Below, piece after piece: positions 36,185-44,829 of a stretch of 64,000 nucleotides of DNA; within the stretch, counting starts at the first letter, position 1, and each line of letters opens with the position of its first letter. The DNA lies in contig NZ_AFWJ01000002.1 in the NCBI RefSeq assembly GCF_000222685.1, positions 26,307 through 90,306 on the forward strand, given 5' to 3'. A program made the position numbers and the translations under genes. The notes below the pieces were generated by a model that was given only the letters and a program-made list of their open reading frames with translations, was not told where the DNA came from and made no database searches. This DNA is from Vibrio nigripulchritudo ATCC 27043. GTDB lineage: Bacteria > Pseudomonadota > Gammaproteobacteria > Enterobacterales > Vibrionaceae.

Positions 36185-36871
36185 TTATGAAGTGGCATAT
36201 TCGATGGCGGCTCTGGCCAGTAGTCGCGTTGAGTCCAGTGTTGGAATAGGGGAGTTTTCATCGCTCAGCACAATTGGCAGTTCCGTACAGCCTAAAACAA
36301 CCGCTTCACACCCCTGATTTTGGAAATCTTCAATCACAGACTGCAAATATTCAATTGCCTCTGTTGGTGTCCGCCCAAGTACCAGCTCATTCATGATCAG
36401 CTCTCCAACTTTTTTACGTTGCTCAGCATTTGGTAGTACAGCTTCAATACCAGCATTTCTCATGCTGACAGGGTAAACATCGCTTTCGGTTAGCCATTGA
36501 GTACCCAGTACACCCACTTTCTTATATCCCTTTGTTTTTGCGTGTTGTGCTACCACTTCTGCAATGTGTAACCAAGGCAGAGAGGAGTGGGGTTCGACTA
36601 AAGAAAAAGCCTGATGAATGGTATTGTCAGGGCAGATAACAAATTCCGCACCAGCAGCTTTCAGACGCTCAACAGAATCTAGCATCAATCGCGCAACGCC
36701 CTGTTTGTCGCCTTGATTCAGGGCATCGACATAAAGAGAAAGAGACGGTGTGTGCATGCTGATATCGGGGTGCTGATAATTGCCAAATTTAGCGATACTT
36801 TCGCTACAAATCGTGGTGTAACAAAGTGCGGCACCTTCTGCCGAGCACCCAACGATTCCAATCTTTTTCAT
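36185..36871 (-). CDS. Aspartate/glutamate racemase family protein
   Basis: 228 residues from the ATG at 36871 (CAGGGAGACAC upstream); the longer frame to 36937 would add 22 residues without support. Two catalytic cysteines are visible, in ICPDNTIH and VVLGCTELPIVL, and the start is MKKIGIVGCSAEGAALCY. The family interconverts L and D forms of aspartate or glutamate; the substrate side cannot be read here. It is divergent from a VOC gene. Confidence 0.88.
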   Translation of the reverse strand: MKKIGIVGCSAEGAALCYTTICSESIAKFGNYQHPDISMHTPSLSLYVDALNQGDKQGVARLMLDSVERLKAAGAEFVICPDNTIHQAFSLVEPHSSLPWLHIAEVVAQHAKTKGYKKVGVLGTQWLTESDVYPVSMRNAGIEAVLPNAEQRKKVGELIMNELVLGRTPTEAIEYLQSVIEDFQNQGCEAVVLGCTELPIVLSDENSPIPTLDSTRLLARAAIEYATS

Positions 36872-36996
36872 TCTGTGTCTCCCTGATATTGTTTGTCCTA
36901 ACCTTAACTTACATTTGGGTGTGTCGCGTATTTTCAATACATGAAGGCTATTGGGGCATTAATCTGACGTTCTCAGTTAACCGAAGGAAGAAGAAA

Positions 36997-37383
36997 ATGA
37001 AGCTGAAATACACCATTCTATATGTTGAAAACGTGGAACAAACTCTAGAGTTTTATGAAAATGCTTTTGGTTTGAAAAGAGCGATGCTTCATGAGGGGGG
37101 CGACTACGCAGAACTGGATACAGGAAACACCACGTTATCACTCTCTTCGTTGGATCTGATGAATCGACTTGGAAAAGGAGCGCAGCGCCCGACTAAAGGG
37201 AAACCTAATTTTGAAATTGCATTTGAAACGGACGATGTGGCAGGTTCGCTGCAAAAAGCATTAGACGCAGGGGCAGAGCTTGTTCAACCTGTGGAGGAAA
37301 TGCCTTGGGGGCAAACCACATCATATGTGCATGATATTAATGGCTTCCTGATAGAGATATGCTCACCCGTTTCTGGTGTATAG
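36997..37383 (+). CDS. VOC-family protein (glyoxalase-like)
   Basis: 128 residues from the ATG at 36997, set by GAAGGAAG upstream. Two beta-alpha-beta modules: the first with YVENVEQTLEFYENAFGLK, the second with IAFETDDVAGSLQKALDAGA and the closing YVHDINGFLIEICSP, with a metal-type histidine and glutamate. The layout matches bleomycin-resistance/glyoxalase proteins; true substrate unknown. Confidence 0.85.
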   Translation: MKLKYTILYVENVEQTLEFYENAFGLKRAMLHEGGDYAELDTGNTTLSLSSLDLMNRLGKGAQRPTKGKPNFEIAFETDDVAGSLQKALDAGAELVQPVEEMPWGQTTSYVHDINGFLIEICSPVSGV

Positions 37384-37434
37384 GCTAGGTCAACAGACCC
37401 TAATTGCGCTTTAGGATAAGCACACTTTGTTCAG

Positions 37435-37465
37435 TTAACCCCGAATCTGATAGTATCGGGGTTAA
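37435..37465 (+). terminator. Terminator after the VOC gene
   Basis: TTAACCCCGA pairs perfectly with TCGGGGTTAA around an 11-base loop; ATTTA follows. It separates the VOC gene from the 48-residue ORF. Confidence 0.7.
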
Positions 37466-37492
37466 ATTTATGAAATTCAAAGTGGTTTATAT

Positions 37493-37639
37493 ATGAAAAC
37501 AAAGCTGTTTCTGCTGGTTGCCGGAGTTTTAGCAACGGTTGCTAACCTAGAAGATGAACGCTATTGGGCTGCTGTAATGATATTCGCAACCATCGCGTAC
37601 TACGTTATGAAGCATTTTCGCAGCAGAGAAGCGGATTAA
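37493..37639 (+). CDS. Possible 48-residue membrane protein
   Basis: ATG at 37493, stop at 37637-37639. The peptide MKTKLFLLVAGVLATVANLEDERYWAAVM... has two short hydrophobic stretches and a basic tail (KHFRSREAD). No strong ribosome site, but an AT-rich region precedes it. It overlaps the final codon of the AraC gene on the other strand by three bases. The composition looks coding. Confidence 0.5.
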   Translation: MKTKLFLLVAGVLATVANLEDERYWAAVMIFATIAYYVMKHFRSREAD

Positions 37640-38274
37640 TACCCTTCATCAAACAATTGAGCTCGAATATCCTGTCTTGTCGCGAGCTGAGTAGGCGTCA
37701 CTCCCAACCAGTGTTTTATTTCCCGGCACATATGTGCCTGATCGGAATACTGAAAGTCGTAGGCAATATCTGAATGGTTTCCGCTCGTTATGATGGCTTT
37801 TGCGCACTGGCGAACCCGCGCCAGTCGCAGCCAGAATAGGGGAGACTGAGATGTATGTTGCTTTAAGGTTCTTTGTAACGTTCTTATACTGATTCCCAGC
37901 ACTGCAGCGATACTGGTAATGTCTCCCGGCTCCTTTCTAATGCATTGAAGCAATTCCCAAACGTTGTCATTTACCTGCGTATTGTTTTCTATGTAATCCT
38001 CTAACCATGTTTCATCAAAAGGCTTCTGTTTCAAAGCTGCGAGATCTAAGCCTTTAAACGAACAACCTGGCTTTAGCCTGAAGCCAAGCATCTCAGTCCC
38101 TTTTTCGATATCGACAGCAATAGTCTGAGTATAAAGTGGGGAGATATTAATGACTGGTGAAGCTTGGTTCGGTTGGACAATGATGACATCCTGACAGCCA
38201 TCCGGAATCACAAACGCACGTTTGTCTGCGTCTGCATTCGATTTCCAGATTTCGATGATATTAGCTTGATGCAT
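37636..38274 (-). CDS. AraC-family transcriptional regulator
   Basis: 212 residues. An N-terminal domain (about 15-100; IPDGCQDVIIVQPN, MLGFRLKPGCSF) of the type that senses small ligands or has DUF6597-like form precedes the AraC double helix-turn-helix (about 120-205), with SIAAVLGISIRTLQRTLKQHTSQSP and IAYDFQYSDQAHMCREIKHWLGVTP. Target unknown. It is divergent from a GNAT gene. Confidence 0.88.
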   Translation of the reverse strand: MHQANIIEIWKSNADADKRAFVIPDGCQDVIIVQPNQASPVINISPLYTQTIAVDIEKGTEMLGFRLKPGCSFKGLDLAALKQKPFDETWLEDYIENNTQVNDNVWELLQCIRKEPGDITSIAAVLGISIRTLQRTLKQHTSQSPLFWLRLARVRQCAKAIITSGNHSDIAYDFQYSDQAHMCREIKHWLGVTPTQLATRQDIRAQLFDEGY

Positions 38275-38350
38275 AAGGTTTCACTGAACGAGCTGATTGT
38301 TTAAGATTAACACAAATTAGTTGGGTAGAATTAAACAGGAACAGAGATTA

Positions 38351-38635
38351 ATGAGTGAAAAAATTGCTGTAGTACATGATAGCCAGACCCATGAATTCAA
38401 AATTGAAGTGGCACCAGACCAATGGGCAAAGGTAACGTATCGCCCGGATGGAGACGTATGGTATGTCGATCACTCCTCAGTGCCACAAGCACTCAGAGGT
38501 CAGGGTAAGGGTTCCGTAATGATGGAAGCGGTTTTGCCAGAATTTGAAAAACTGAACGTGAAAATTGTGGCGGAATGCAGCTATGTGAAGCACTACCTGA
38601 ACAAGCATGAAAACTGGCAGCATTTGCTCAAATAA
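38351..38635 (+). CDS. YjdJ-type GNAT N-acetyltransferase-like protein
   Basis: 94 residues from the ATG at 38351. It is the short GNAT-like type: beta strands from VHDSQTHEFKIEV, the DHSSVPQALRGQGKGSVMMEAVLPEFEK acetyl-CoA loop (RGQGKG), and CSYVKHYLNKHENWQHLL at the end. These proteins are thought to be small acetyltransferases; no substrate is known. A strong terminator follows. Confidence 0.85.
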   Translation: MSEKIAVVHDSQTHEFKIEVAPDQWAKVTYRPDGDVWYVDHSSVPQALRGQGKGSVMMEAVLPEFEKLNVKIVAECSYVKHYLNKHENWQHLLK

Positions 38636-38668
38636 TCCTAGATCGATAGACCCTATAACGCAGCAAAT

Positions 38669-38697
38669 AAAAAGGATGGCGAGTAGCCATCCTTTTT
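38669..38697. terminator. Bidirectional terminator
   Basis: Perfect 12-base stem AAAAAGGATGGC/GCCATCCTTTTT with a 5-base loop, between convergent genes. Confidence 0.9.
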
Positions 38698-38710
38698 GAC
38701 CTTTCAGAAG

Positions 38711-39628
38711 TTATAAAGAAAGCAGGTAATCCAGCCCACCTTTAATTGATGCAACCTGTGCATCATTGCACTCTTCATCGGTGACTTTAGGGCTGTCGGG
38801 ATACACTTCGGTGGTCGTACCGTATTCGCACCCGGTAAATCCACTGCACAAGCCTAGCTTGTTGGTTGGATAATTAATCACACCATGTTGAACCACTGGC
38901 GAACCAATGATGTTGCCATCACTGTCTGGTGGAGCGATATGCGTCACCTTCTCCACGGCTTTGATAATCGCGGTCTGGAAAGCTTCATTCGGGTTTTCGG
39001 TATCGCCTACCAGATAAAAGCCGTCGGGCACAAGATCTTCTATGTATTCCAATCCATCTCTGGCTGCCAGCGCGGGGCGGAACTCAGACTCGTCAGTATC
39101 TGTTGTTTCGTGAAGGTCGATGTGAGCATAAATGCCAGTACCTAAAGATTTCACCATTGCCATTAAGTTGGCAGACTCTTCAGCAGGCGAGTTTTCATAA
39201 AATGAACGATTTGGATCAACAGCGTTGGGGTTCCAACGGTTAATGGTTTCGTAACCCCAAGGGCTTATGCATGGTGCGACAATCAGATTAAAGTGCTTTT
39301 CATACTCATGACCAAGTTGATCAACAAATTTAAGGGCACCATGAACACCACTGGTTTCGTAGCCATGAACGCCGCCAGTCACTAGAATCGTCTTTCGGTT
39401 GATGTCCCAAGTTTTACTCTTGATAGCAAATAGTGGGAAGCGGTCGGTATCGTAACTCAGTGCACCGTATTGGAAGACGTCAAAGCGTTCGCGTAAGGCG
39501 TTTATTTTGGTGACAACGTCACTGTTGTAGTCACGTTTTACCGACGTCGTTTCCAGCCACGCTTTTTTCTCTTTGTCGCCCCAAGGCTGGCCTTGAGTTC
39601 CGATAGGGTATTGAAATCCGCTTTTCAT
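38711..39628 (-). CDS. M14-family zinc carboxypeptidase
   Basis: 305 residues, no signal peptide seen. Zinc ligands are in TGGVHGYETSGVHG (His and Glu) and in AHIDLHETTDTDE (His); the catalytic glutamate is in TTTEVYPDSPKV. Such enzymes remove C-terminal residues or related acyl groups. The N-terminal region (about 1-60) is a short extension before the catalytic fold. It is followed on the same strand, further upstream, by a secreted protein gene 46 bases away, so the two could share a transcript. Confidence 0.85.
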   Translation of the reverse strand: MKSGFQYPIGTQGQPWGDKEKKAWLETTSVKRDYNSDVVTKINALRERFDVFQYGALSYDTDRFPLFAIKSKTWDINRKTILVTGGVHGYETSGVHGALKFVDQLGHEYEKHFNLIVAPCISPWGYETINRWNPNAVDPNRSFYENSPAEESANLMAMVKSLGTGIYAHIDLHETTDTDESEFRPALAARDGLEYIEDLVPDGFYLVGDTENPNEAFQTAIIKAVEKVTHIAPPDSDGNIIGSPVVQHGVINYPTNKLGLCSGFTGCEYGTTTEVYPDSPKVTDEECNDAQVASIKGGLDYLLSL

Positions 39629-39674
39629 TGTTCACCTATTTTGCAGTTTTAGTCTCTTTCAGGTCATTATATCC

Positions 39675-40346
39675 TTATTCAGTAATGACTTGATAAGTTT
39701 CTAATTCGTCTTGCGTCATGTAATGCATGCCTTCTGCAGTTGCAGCTTCCAAGGTAAAAAAGTAGAAATCCTCTGGTAGCGGGAGACCGATAAGCTTGTA
39801 GAAGCGGATGTAGGGTTTGTGCTCTGAGTGTGTTTTTGGCAGATCAGCACCTTCGTATTCGTCGTTTGACCAAGAGTGAACGCCAAGATAAGCGCCTTTA
39901 TCCACAGTTCGTTTGTAACCAGAAAGAAACAGGTCAGTCCCGCCTGATGCGACCCCTCCTTTTATTACTTCACCAAACTCATCAGTTTGATTCCACTTGG
40001 AAGACACGTGCGTGTGCAGCTTTTTCGAGTGGAAAAGAGTAGCCAGCTTTAGATTGGTTTCATCGTCCACCGAGCCACCAACATCGAGAAATACAATTTT
40101 TTTCAGGTTGGGGTGATTGTCGAGCATGTCAAAAGCAGCGATTAACGTACCATCACAGATTACGCCGGCAACTTCTGCCGTGTGTCCTTCTTTATCAACT
40201 GTAAATTGTGCTGCGTCTTCATTGGTGATATCGGCTTGTTCAAGTATTTCTGGGTGGCATTCTGATGAATATTGGCTGGTAGCGGCCATTGTCTGGGTAG
40301 AGGCAAGCGCAGAAAGTATGCAGGAGAGTAGAACTTTTCGAGTCAT
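39675..40346 (-). CDS. Secreted ClpP/crotonase-fold-like protein
   Basis: 223 residues with a signal peptide (cut near TMAA at about 20-22). The mature part has the pattern of S49/ClpP-like serine proteases: IVFLDVGGSVDD, then GGVASGGTDLFLSGYKR with S134 in the nucleophile position, and GAYLGVHSWS with H157. It resembles predicted periplasmic proteins of COG3904 type; activity is not proven. Confidence 0.65.
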   Translation of the reverse strand: MTRKVLLSCILSALASTQTMAATSQYSSECHPEILEQADITNEDAAQFTVDKEGHTAEVAGVICDGTLIAAFDMLDNHPNLKKIVFLDVGGSVDDETNLKLATLFHSKKLHTHVSSKWNQTDEFGEVIKGGVASGGTDLFLSGYKRTVDKGAYLGVHSWSNDEYEGADLPKTHSEHKPYIRFYKLIGLPLPEDFYFFTLEAATAEGMHYMTQDELETYQVITE

Positions 40347-40439
40347 TTTTTTGATTGTCAGTCAGGTAGATTTGTCTGAATTTTAGACGCTAATTGACGG
40401 AGGGTGTTACTGCTTGCATGTAAGGGTTTGTCAGGAACA

Positions 40440-40465
40440 AAAACGGCAGCCAGGGCTGCCGTTTT
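40440..40465. terminator. Bidirectional terminator
   Basis: AAAACGGCAGC pairs with GCTGCCGTTTT around CAGG. It ends the HD-GYP gene 6 bases beyond its stop. Confidence 0.85.
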
Positions 40466-40471
40466 ATCCAA

Positions 40472-41686
40472 TTAGGTGTCGTAGAAAGGGGCGGGATCCA
40501 CTTCAATATCTTTCGGAGAAATTGCGCCCTCAATTTTCACGTTACTGTTTTTCAAATCGACATAGGAGACTTCAATAAAGCGTTTGAATTTTCTGGAATA
40601 GAAACATTTCACCACGGGTTTAAGTGGCTGCTGACTGTTTGACGTCCAGGTGATCCCGACACGACCATCACTCAATTCAACCAGAGAGCCGACCGGGTAT
40701 ACCCCAATACAGTTAATGAACTTGTACACCAGATCCTGATCGAGCTGGGCAGGGGTCATACTAAGAAGGATCTTAAAAGCTTCAGCAGAGCTCATGCCTT
40801 CTTTGTAGCAACGGTGTGCGGTGAGGGCGTCATATATATCCACAATGCCACTCATGCGACCATGCAGCGGAATCTCGTCGCCTTTCAATCCATTCGGGTA
40901 GCCGTTTCCATCCAGCTTTTCATGGTGCATCAGACAGACATCCTGACTTACCTTGCTTAGCCCTTCAACATTCTCGATGATGTCTCCGGCATACACCTGA
41001 TGGAGCTTCATGTGTTCAAACTCTTCCGGAGTCAGACGTGCAGGTTTGTTCAGAACTTTGTCGTCCACCTTGATCTTACCCACATCGTGAATGATGCCGC
41101 CAATGGCCAATTCACGAAGTAACGTCTTGTCCATTCCGAGATGTTTGCCGAAAGTTACCAGCAGGCATGACACGTTAACGGAGTGCTCAAGCAGGTAGGT
41201 GTCTTTATTTCTGAGTGCCGACACGCATTTAATGGCATCGGAATCGACTAAAACCGTTTCAATAACATCGTCTGCCCAGTCTTCCAGGGCCTCAACTTCG
41301 AACGTGTTGCCTTCAAACGTTTCATTGAGCAGTTTCTGCGCCAGCCCTTTCGCTTCTGCAATCAGCTTTTTGGCCTTATTTTGTCTGATTTCTCTGGACG
41401 GCAGCTTTTTGTTCGGAGCGTTTACTCCTGGCTCGTCTTGTTTCTCTGCCTTTGGTTCATCATCTAAAACGGGTTTGAATACGCAGTCTTTGGCAGAGAG
41501 TTTTTCATCTACCCAAGCAAAACGTACTCCGCTGTCTGCTAACTGTGTAATGGCTTTTTGGGACGAAACTCGCCCAGCGTTAGAGAGGTTTACTCGCTCA
41601 CTGTTTTCAATGCCTGTCACGAACATCCCGATATTAAGGTGCTCAATAGCTATTTTTATAGAATTCTCAGGTTTGTATTGCATCAA
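40472..41686 (-). CDS. HD-GYP cyclic-di-GMP phosphodiesterase with DUF3391
   Basis: 404 residues. DUF3391 (about 8-70) starts the protein, followed by a charged linker (about 70-150) and an HD-GYP domain (about 160-340). The HD pair is in GGIIHDVGKIKVDD, and HHEKLDGNGYPNGLKG supplies the GYP motif; both are intact, so it should degrade cyclic di-GMP. A further 60 residues follow. No membrane segment; cytoplasmic. Confidence 0.92.
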   Translation of the reverse strand: MMQYKPENSIKIAIEHLNIGMFVTGIENSERVNLSNAGRVSSQKAITQLADSGVRFAWVDEKLSAKDCVFKPVLDDEPKAEKQDEPGVNAPNKKLPSREIRQNKAKKLIAEAKGLAQKLLNETFEGNTFEVEALEDWADDVIETVLVDSDAIKCVSALRNKDTYLLEHSVNVSCLLVTFGKHLGMDKTLLRELAIGGIIHDVGKIKVDDKVLNKPARLTPEEFEHMKLHQVYAGDIIENVEGLSKVSQDVCLMHHEKLDGNGYPNGLKGDEIPLHGRMSGIVDIYDALTAHRCYKEGMSSAEAFKILLSMTPAQLDQDLVYKFINCIGVYPVGSLVELSDGRVGITWTSNSQQPLKPVVKCFYSRKFKRFIEVSYVDLKNSNVKIEGAISPKDIEVDPAPFYDT

Positions 41687-42029
41687 TTCATAACCAGTAT
41701 TTGCCGCATAAATTCAAGATGGATGAGATTTATAAATATTGCATTTTTCCTTTATCTTGCACGGCGTTGCTATCATAAAAATGTCTGCCGGAACTCCTTT
41801 ACCAGAGACTTGTTAAGTTTAGGTGATCTCTTGCAGTTTTGGAGAGATCGATTGCAAAAAACGAAATCTATTATGAGACCCACATCTTATTTCTCAAATA
41901 TGAAATGAGCTTTAAAATAAAAAAGCAAACAATTTGAGTAATGGGTTAATTGTTATAACTGTTAATTTAACTTATGGAAATATCACATTATTTGTGGGGT
42001 AATTGCACTTTAGAATCATTTTATTAGGG
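41687..42029. other. Gene-free stretch of 343 bases
   Basis: AT-rich. It should hold the HD-GYP promoter on the minus strand and the end of the hypothetical gene at 42030, which is on the same strand. The open frame crossing 41558-41908 runs antisense into HD-GYP and has no coding look. No strong hairpin. Confidence 0.4.
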
Positions 42030-42431
42030 TCATCTAATGTATTTTGACTGCATACTTATGTACCAATGATGAAGCTTTTCATCGTCTTTTTTGACCCATA
42101 AATCATTTCTGTAAAGCTCAATTTTTCCGGTAACAGATATATGTAGAGAGTTGTCGTCGAAGTTATCTACCTTAATAAAAGGATCACTGGTGATAAGAAA
42201 AGGTGATTCCTCATCAATGTCCGAACCTTTGATCGTCAGGTAATAGTGATAGGTGGCATCTATTGAAGGATCGGTCGAAATGACCCGATAACCTACCAAG
42301 CGAAACGGTTCCGCTAGATCCTGCTCAAGTACTTGCTTTTCAACCTTGCTGATAGCTGGCATAAATAGCCACGCTGAGAATGCAAGCAAGAACAGTGAAA
42401 CGATAGACAGCCAAATTTTTAGCGTTCGCAT
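42030..42431 (-). CDS. Membrane-anchored hypothetical protein
   Basis: 133 residues with an N-terminal membrane segment or uncleaved signal (about 6-26) and a beta-rich outside part (YHYYLTIKGSDIDEE). No known family. It starts one base after the stop of the HAD gene upstream on the same strand, so the two are probably co-transcribed. Confidence 0.6.
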   Translation of the reverse strand: MRTLKIWLSIVSLFLLAFSAWLFMPAISKVEKQVLEQDLAEPFRLVGYRVISTDPSIDATYHYYLTIKGSDIDEESPFLITSDPFIKVDNFDDNSLHISVTGKIELYRNDLWVKKDDEKLHHWYISMQSKYIR

Positions 42432-42432
42432 T

Positions 42433-43095
42433 TCAAGGTCTGTCCAGCGTTTTCAAGTGATCCAGTACATCGTGAAGCGATGGCATGATGTGGTGACCAA
42501 AACGTTTAACTTCGTCACAAGGCTGCACCAGATCTGGAATCTGAAAGGCGGTCATTTGGGCTGCAACTGCCGATCGTACACCGTTATTTGAATCCTCAAA
42601 AGCAAGGCATTCAAGTGGTGAAACTTTAAGGCGATTTGCTGCCAGCAAGTAGATTTCAGGGTTGGGTTTTCCGTGGGTGACTTCGCAACCCGTTGTTACA
42701 TTGTCGAAAAAACCATCCAGACCGCTAAGGTTTAATTTTACCTTCGCCACTTCTTTTCTTGTGGAGGTCGCGACCGCAAGGGGCACCTGTTTGGATTTGA
42801 GCCACTCCAGAAGTTCTACAACGCCATCTTTGACCGGGATCGCCTGATTAAGCACTACACCATCGTAATGTTTCTTCCATTCACCATGAAGGGTGGAGTA
42901 ATCAATATACTCGTCGTAACCTGCCCGCAGAGTTTGTTCGATACCCGTCGCGTTCTTGCCGATGATAGAAAAATAAACATCATCAAGAAACGGAATACCG
43001 AGAGTTTCACAGGCTTGTTTGAATATGGTCATACAGACTCTTTCAGTGTCAAGAAGGAGCCCGTCCATATCGAAAATAGCGGCTTGATAATTCAT
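42433..43095 (-). CDS. HAD-superfamily hydrolase (beta-phosphoglucomutase/YniC-like)
   Basis: 220 residues from the ATG at 43095, chosen because the family begins just before IFDMDGLLLDTE; the frame is also open from ATG at 43137. The first motif is DMDGLL (nucleophile Asp), the second VATSTRK, the third is the lysine of KPNPEIY and the fourth EDSNNG. The helical cap suits sugar phosphates. Substrate unknown. The hypothetical protein gene follows. Confidence 0.88.
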   Translation of the reverse strand: MNYQAAIFDMDGLLLDTERVCMTIFKQACETLGIPFLDDVYFSIIGKNATGIEQTLRAGYDEYIDYSTLHGEWKKHYDGVVLNQAIPVKDGVVELLEWLKSKQVPLAVATSTRKEVAKVKLNLSGLDGFFDNVTTGCEVTHGKPNPEIYLLAANRLKVSPLECLAFEDSNNGVRSAVAAQMTAFQIPDLVQPCDEVKRFGHHIMPSLHDVLDHLKTLDRP

Positions 43096-43222
43096 AGGAG
43101 GAAATGTTAATTGGAACAGAGTGTCGTATTGTGACATAAATCATTACAAAACAGCAGGAAAAATAGTGAACGATAAACTTTCCCTATTTACAGATAAACC
43201 TCTTGCGCAAAGCGACCAAATT

Positions 43223-43244
43223 AAAGGCGACGATCGCCGCCTTT
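43223..43244 (-). terminator. Hairpin between HAD and tyrosinase genes
   Basis: AAAGGCG pairs with CGCCTTT around an 8-base loop. It lies 11 bases beyond the tyrosinase stop codon on the minus strand. Confidence 0.5.
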
Positions 43245-43255
43245 ACTAACAAATC

Positions 43256-44674
43256 TTAGCCCTTTGCAAATGTGCGTAATGCGCATCCATCGTATTGAAT
43301 CGAATCTGACGCTACTACCTGGTTTTCGCAATCCAGAATTAGCAGGTGAATCTTTAAATGAGTAATCGACTTCTTTCGCCCGATGTAGCGGCGTAACCCG
43401 CTGGTGACGTCCATGGAATAGCGGGTGTGTACATAGCGCAGAGCGTGTTTTGACCGTAGGTCGTATTTGTCTCTCGTCGCCAGAGACGGGTTACAGTGTC
43501 CGGGGGCGCCATGACATTGCCCATGACCAAACAACATGAGCCTGCCTGCGAAGCTTGGGTCATCATACCCAGTAGATTCATTGCATCCGGGATTATCGAT
43601 ATACGCCCGAATTTCGAAACTGTTCTTAGGTGGTCTCAGGCGCAAGAAGTCCAGTTGAGCTCTGACGAATCCCGCTTCCACACTGCCTAGGCTCAATTCC
43701 TTCACATGGTGCACACCAGCCGAGAGAGGTTTCGGCGTAATGGTATCCACGGTGCCTGTATCAGCAACGGCGGTTTCTACGGAATCTTCTGAGTAGATGT
43801 ACCTGAGTGTTTCTTCATGATCGATAAGGTCAGACCCAATTCGACTGTCGTAAACCACATGATCAAGAATGATCTGAGGAATATTGGTATGCGGATGAAG
43901 GGTTTGCCAGTCTGCCCAGATTTTATCGACCATACAATGGTGCAGCCAGAAAATGGGGTCATAGGATGCCGATATCACTCTGCTCATATCCCCACTGTTC
44001 GCTGGCAAAGGAGAGCTGGAATTTTGCCCGCCCACAAACACGTGAATAGCACCGTGGGCACCGCGATCTAAATCCGCCTGAAAGCGAACAAAGCTTGGAT
44101 TCGTCAGGTATCGGTCAACCTCATTTTTCAGTATCGGTATGTTCTGCCTAAACTGATCTGGGTATCTGCGAGTGAACTCCTCGTCTCCGGACAAACCTTG
44201 AGAGATAACCCGATACAGGCTTTTTGCTCTTGCAAGTGGGTTGTCGGTTTCTTCGCCATCGGCGTTAGTGTAGGTAAGCTCGTTGAGCAGCTTAGGCAAG
44301 CCATTTGATGCGTGGGTAGAAGTTTTAAACTGTGTCCAGTCCCAATAGGGCAGTGTCAACTCTAAGTCCGGATCTTCCCGTTTCCATTTGAGTGCGGTAT
44401 TCAGTGCTTTCTCAAATGAATAGACGTAAGAGCGGTGCCAGGTAAGAAATGCCCAATCAAGATCGTGACACAAGTCCTGATCATAACCGTGAGCTCTGGC
44501 AAGGGCAGAGTAGCCACGCTTGTCGCCCACTGCCAATTCCGAGATTTCATACATGGCAGCGTAAGCATCTCGCAAGTCTTGCACATCTTCTGGATTGAGT
44601 TTTAGTAGGTTAAATCGAATTAACGGAAGTCCTGCTTGTTTCCTCCGGTAGTTAAGTTTTGCAACGGTAGTCAT
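43256..44674 (-). CDS. Tyrosinase-family type 3 copper oxidase
   Basis: 472 residues and no signal peptide. The two copper sites are visible: CuA with H62, H70 and H80 (CHDLDWAFLTWHR), and CuB with H207 and H211 (HGAIHVFVGG) and H245 or H246 (FWLHHCMVDKIW). The C-terminal third (about 330-472) is a beta-rich domain with FAGRLMLFGHGQCH, perhaps a shield or hemocyanin-like domain. Such enzymes oxidise monophenols or diphenols to quinones. No caddie protein gene (MelC1 type) lies next to it. Copper loading is not explained by neighbours. Confidence 0.9.
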   Translation of the reverse strand: MTTVAKLNYRRKQAGLPLIRFNLLKLNPEDVQDLRDAYAAMYEISELAVGDKRGYSALARAHGYDQDLCHDLDWAFLTWHRSYVYSFEKALNTALKWKREDPDLELTLPYWDWTQFKTSTHASNGLPKLLNELTYTNADGEETDNPLARAKSLYRVISQGLSGDEEFTRRYPDQFRQNIPILKNEVDRYLTNPSFVRFQADLDRGAHGAIHVFVGGQNSSSPLPANSGDMSRVISASYDPIFWLHHCMVDKIWADWQTLHPHTNIPQIILDHVVYDSRIGSDLIDHEETLRYIYSEDSVETAVADTGTVDTITPKPLSAGVHHVKELSLGSVEAGFVRAQLDFLRLRPPKNSFEIRAYIDNPGCNESTGYDDPSFAGRLMLFGHGQCHGAPGHCNPSLATRDKYDLRSKHALRYVHTRYSMDVTSGLRRYIGRKKSITHLKIHLLILDCENQVVASDSIQYDGCALRTFAKG

Positions 44675-44797
44675 CCTTAACTCCTGTCGGTGTGTTTGGT
44701 ATGGTTTATTGTGTTCGGCTCGATAAGTCTGGTTGCAAATAGAGAAGAGAGGTGTATTAAATGTGCGACACAGTAAGCAATGGCATATGAATCCCCC

Positions 44798-44823
44798 GTG
44801 CCAGTCACTTTTTAAACTGGCAC
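44798..44823 (-). terminator. Terminator of the GntR gene
   Basis: GTGCCAGT pairs with ACTGGCAC around a 10-base loop with a T run inside. It lies just past the GntR stop on the minus strand. Confidence 0.6.
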
Positions 44824-44829
44824 TGAGGG

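Noticed and set aside
41558-41908. 116-codon open frame on the plus strand
   Set aside because: It is antisense to the start of the HD-GYP gene and runs into AT-rich spacer; composition does not look coding.
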